From Verrucomicrobiota bacterium (lineage in GTDB: Bacteria > Verrucomicrobiota > Verrucomicrobiia > Limisphaerales > UBA1100), in NCBI GenBank assembly GCA_028872645.1, contig JAPKDK010000045.1, forward strand, positions 1 through 14,677: a stretch of 14,677 nucleotides of DNA, given 5' to 3'. Below the pieces are notes generated by a model that worked only from the letters and a program-made list of their open reading frames with translations, did not search any database and was not told the DNA's origin. Numbering within the stretch: position 1 is the first letter of the stretch; the number at the start of each line of letters is the position of its first letter. Position numbers and translations under genes: made by a program. Below, piece after piece: positions 13,558 to 14,677 of this stretch.

Positions 13558-14677
13558 CGACAACGCACCCGCTCCACGCCGCTGGCATCGCGCTCTCGGG
13601 CCCGGACTCATCACCGCTTGCGTCGTCATTGGTCCCGGCAGCATTCTCACCAGTTCCAAAGTTGGCGCTGAGAACGGCTACAGTATGAGTTGGGTCGTGC
13701 TCGCTTCGGCGATTTTTATGCTGACGTTCATTCAAATGGCCGCGCGATTGGGCGTCGTGGCCAAGGAATCGCCCGGACAATTGCTGGCCGATCGCGCGGG
13801 GCGTTGGTTGGCGGTGTTGATTGGTGTCTCCATTTTCTTCGTTGCCTCGGCATTTCAATTTGGAAACAACCTCGGCGTTCACAGCGCCTTCGAGGCGTAT
13901 TTCCAATTTGACTCCATTGTGATAGTTTTCAATGCGGCGGCCATTGCGTTTTTGTTTTTCTTCAAAAACCTGTATCGCGCTCTGGAGAAACTAATGATGG
14001 TTTTCGTGGGAGTGATGCTGCTCGCGTTTGCCGCCAATTTATTGTTCGCCAAACCAAACCTCACCGAATGGGCGCGTGGACTCGCGCCAACCAGCATGGG
14101 CTCGCTCGACATCTCCGTGCTCGGTTTGGTGGGAACAACTTTTGCGATTGCCGCGGCGTATTTCCAAATTTATCTCGTGCGACAAAAGGGAATCCAACGA
14201 GAGGACTTGCCGTCGAGCCTCATTGATTCTCGCGTGGGTGTGCTGCTGATGGCGGCGATCACGCTGATGATAATGGGCACAGCCGCTGCGGCGCTCAAAG
14301 GGGTTAAGCTCGAAGGGGCCGCCGATGTAGCAATGCAATTGGAGCCGCTATTTGGCAGTTGGGGCAAAGCGCTATTTTGTCTTGGACTTTTTTCTGCGGC
14401 GTATTCCTCGTTCCTCATCAACTCGATGGTGGGCGGGTTTGTGCTGTCCGATGGCCTTGGGTTGGGTAGTGGGCCAGAAGATAAATGGCCGCGTTATATG
14501 ACCGCCGCAGTACTGCTGATCGGTATGGGCGTGGCAATGTTTGTCATCAAAACCGGCACCAAACCATTGGCGGCCATCGTAATGGCGCAGGCGGTGACCG
14601 TGATTGTCGCGCCGCTTTTAGCCGCCGTTTTGTTGTGGCTGTGCAACCGTAAAGACATTATGGGTAAAGACCGAAAC
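13550..14677 (+). CDS. Nramp-family-like transporter, non-canonical metal site, 3' truncated by window
   Basis: The 376 visible residues run off the window edge and form an integral membrane protein with about ten hydrophobic segments. The N-terminal PGLITACVVIGPGSILTS resembles Nramp transmembrane segment 1, and the segment around VGTTF (194-198) followed by YLVRQKG resembles segment 6, so the Nramp fold is likely. The metal-binding DPGN of true Mn/Fe transporters is GPGS here (28-31), and the MPH motif of segment 6 aligns with Ala-Ile-Ala (199-201). It therefore should not be called a manganese or iron importer; substrate and coupling ion are unknown. The ATG at 13550 overlaps folK by 8 nt, and no Shine-Dalgarno sequence precedes it, suggesting translation coupled to folK. 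Confidence 0.85.
   Translation, partial: MTDDNAPAPRRWHRALGPGLITACVVIGPGSILTSSKVGAENGYSMSWVVLASAIFMLTFIQMAARLGVVAKESPGQLLADRAGRWLAVLIGVSIFFVASAFQFGNNLGVHSAFEAYFQFDSIVIVFNAAAIAFLFFFKNLYRALEKLMMVFVGVMLLAFAANLLFAKPNLTEWARGLAPTSMGSLDISVLGLVGTTFAIAAAYFQIYLVRQKGIQREDLPSSLIDSRVGVLLMAAITLMIMGTAAAALKGVKLEGAADVAMQLEPLFGSWGKALFCLGLFSAAYSSFLINSMVGGFVLSDGLGLGSGPEDKWPRYMTAAVLLIGMGVAMFVIKTGTKPLAAIVMAQAVTVIVAPLLAAVLLWLCNRKDIMGKDRN

Overview
The window looks like a chromosomal segment from a Gram-negative bacterium of the Planctomycetes-Verrucomicrobia-Chlamydiae group, most likely a verrucomicrobial (Pedosphaera/Limisphaerales-like) lineage. This assignment is inference. It rests on the gene order, a DUF3500 secreted protein, an HpnD-type squalene-pathway synthase beside dapF-dapA-dapB, a stand-alone CoaC decarboxylase, an Nramp-like protein with a GPGS motif, and the near absence of Shine-Dalgarno sequences. 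No rRNA, tRNA, CRISPR array or transposase gene was found.

Layout. Positions 1-665 hold no convincing gene; the stretch is visibly more AT-rich than the rest and contains several short palindromes. At 666-1598 (+) lies a secreted protein with an SGNH/DUF4886-like fold that seems to have lost its catalytic triad. It converges on, and overlaps by 4 nt, a minus-strand pair: a DUF3500 secreted protein (2746-3777) followed by an RlmD-type rRNA uracil methyltransferase (1595-2746), joined by a TAATG stop/start overlap. A 78-nt divergent gap separates this pair from a long plus-strand run that continues to the window end.

The plus-strand run is tightly packed. It holds a YmdB-like phosphodiesterase (3856), yicC (4704), gmk (5582), coaC (6172), an NtrB-like membrane histidine kinase (6745) and an NtrC-like sigma-54 response regulator (8170). 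It continues with hpnD (9575), dapF (10512), dapA (11392), dapB (12275), folK (13003) and a truncated Nramp-family transporter (13550 to the edge). Many junctions are 1-26 nt overlaps, so co-transcription and translational coupling are likely. Functionally it mixes RNA turnover (YmdB, YicC), nucleotide and cofactor synthesis (Gmk, CoaC, FolK), lysine/diaminopimelate synthesis for peptidoglycan (DapF, DapA, DapB), hopanoid or other triterpenoid synthesis (HpnD), and a sigma-54-linked two-component system whose signal and targets are unknown.

The most notable observations are: a palindromic repeat at the dapB/folK junction that is translated as the first ~21 residues of FolK; the apparently dead SGNH protein; the Nramp homologue lacking both metal-binding motifs; a histidine kinase whose H-box lacks the usual acidic residue; and a consistent lack of Shine-Dalgarno sequences.
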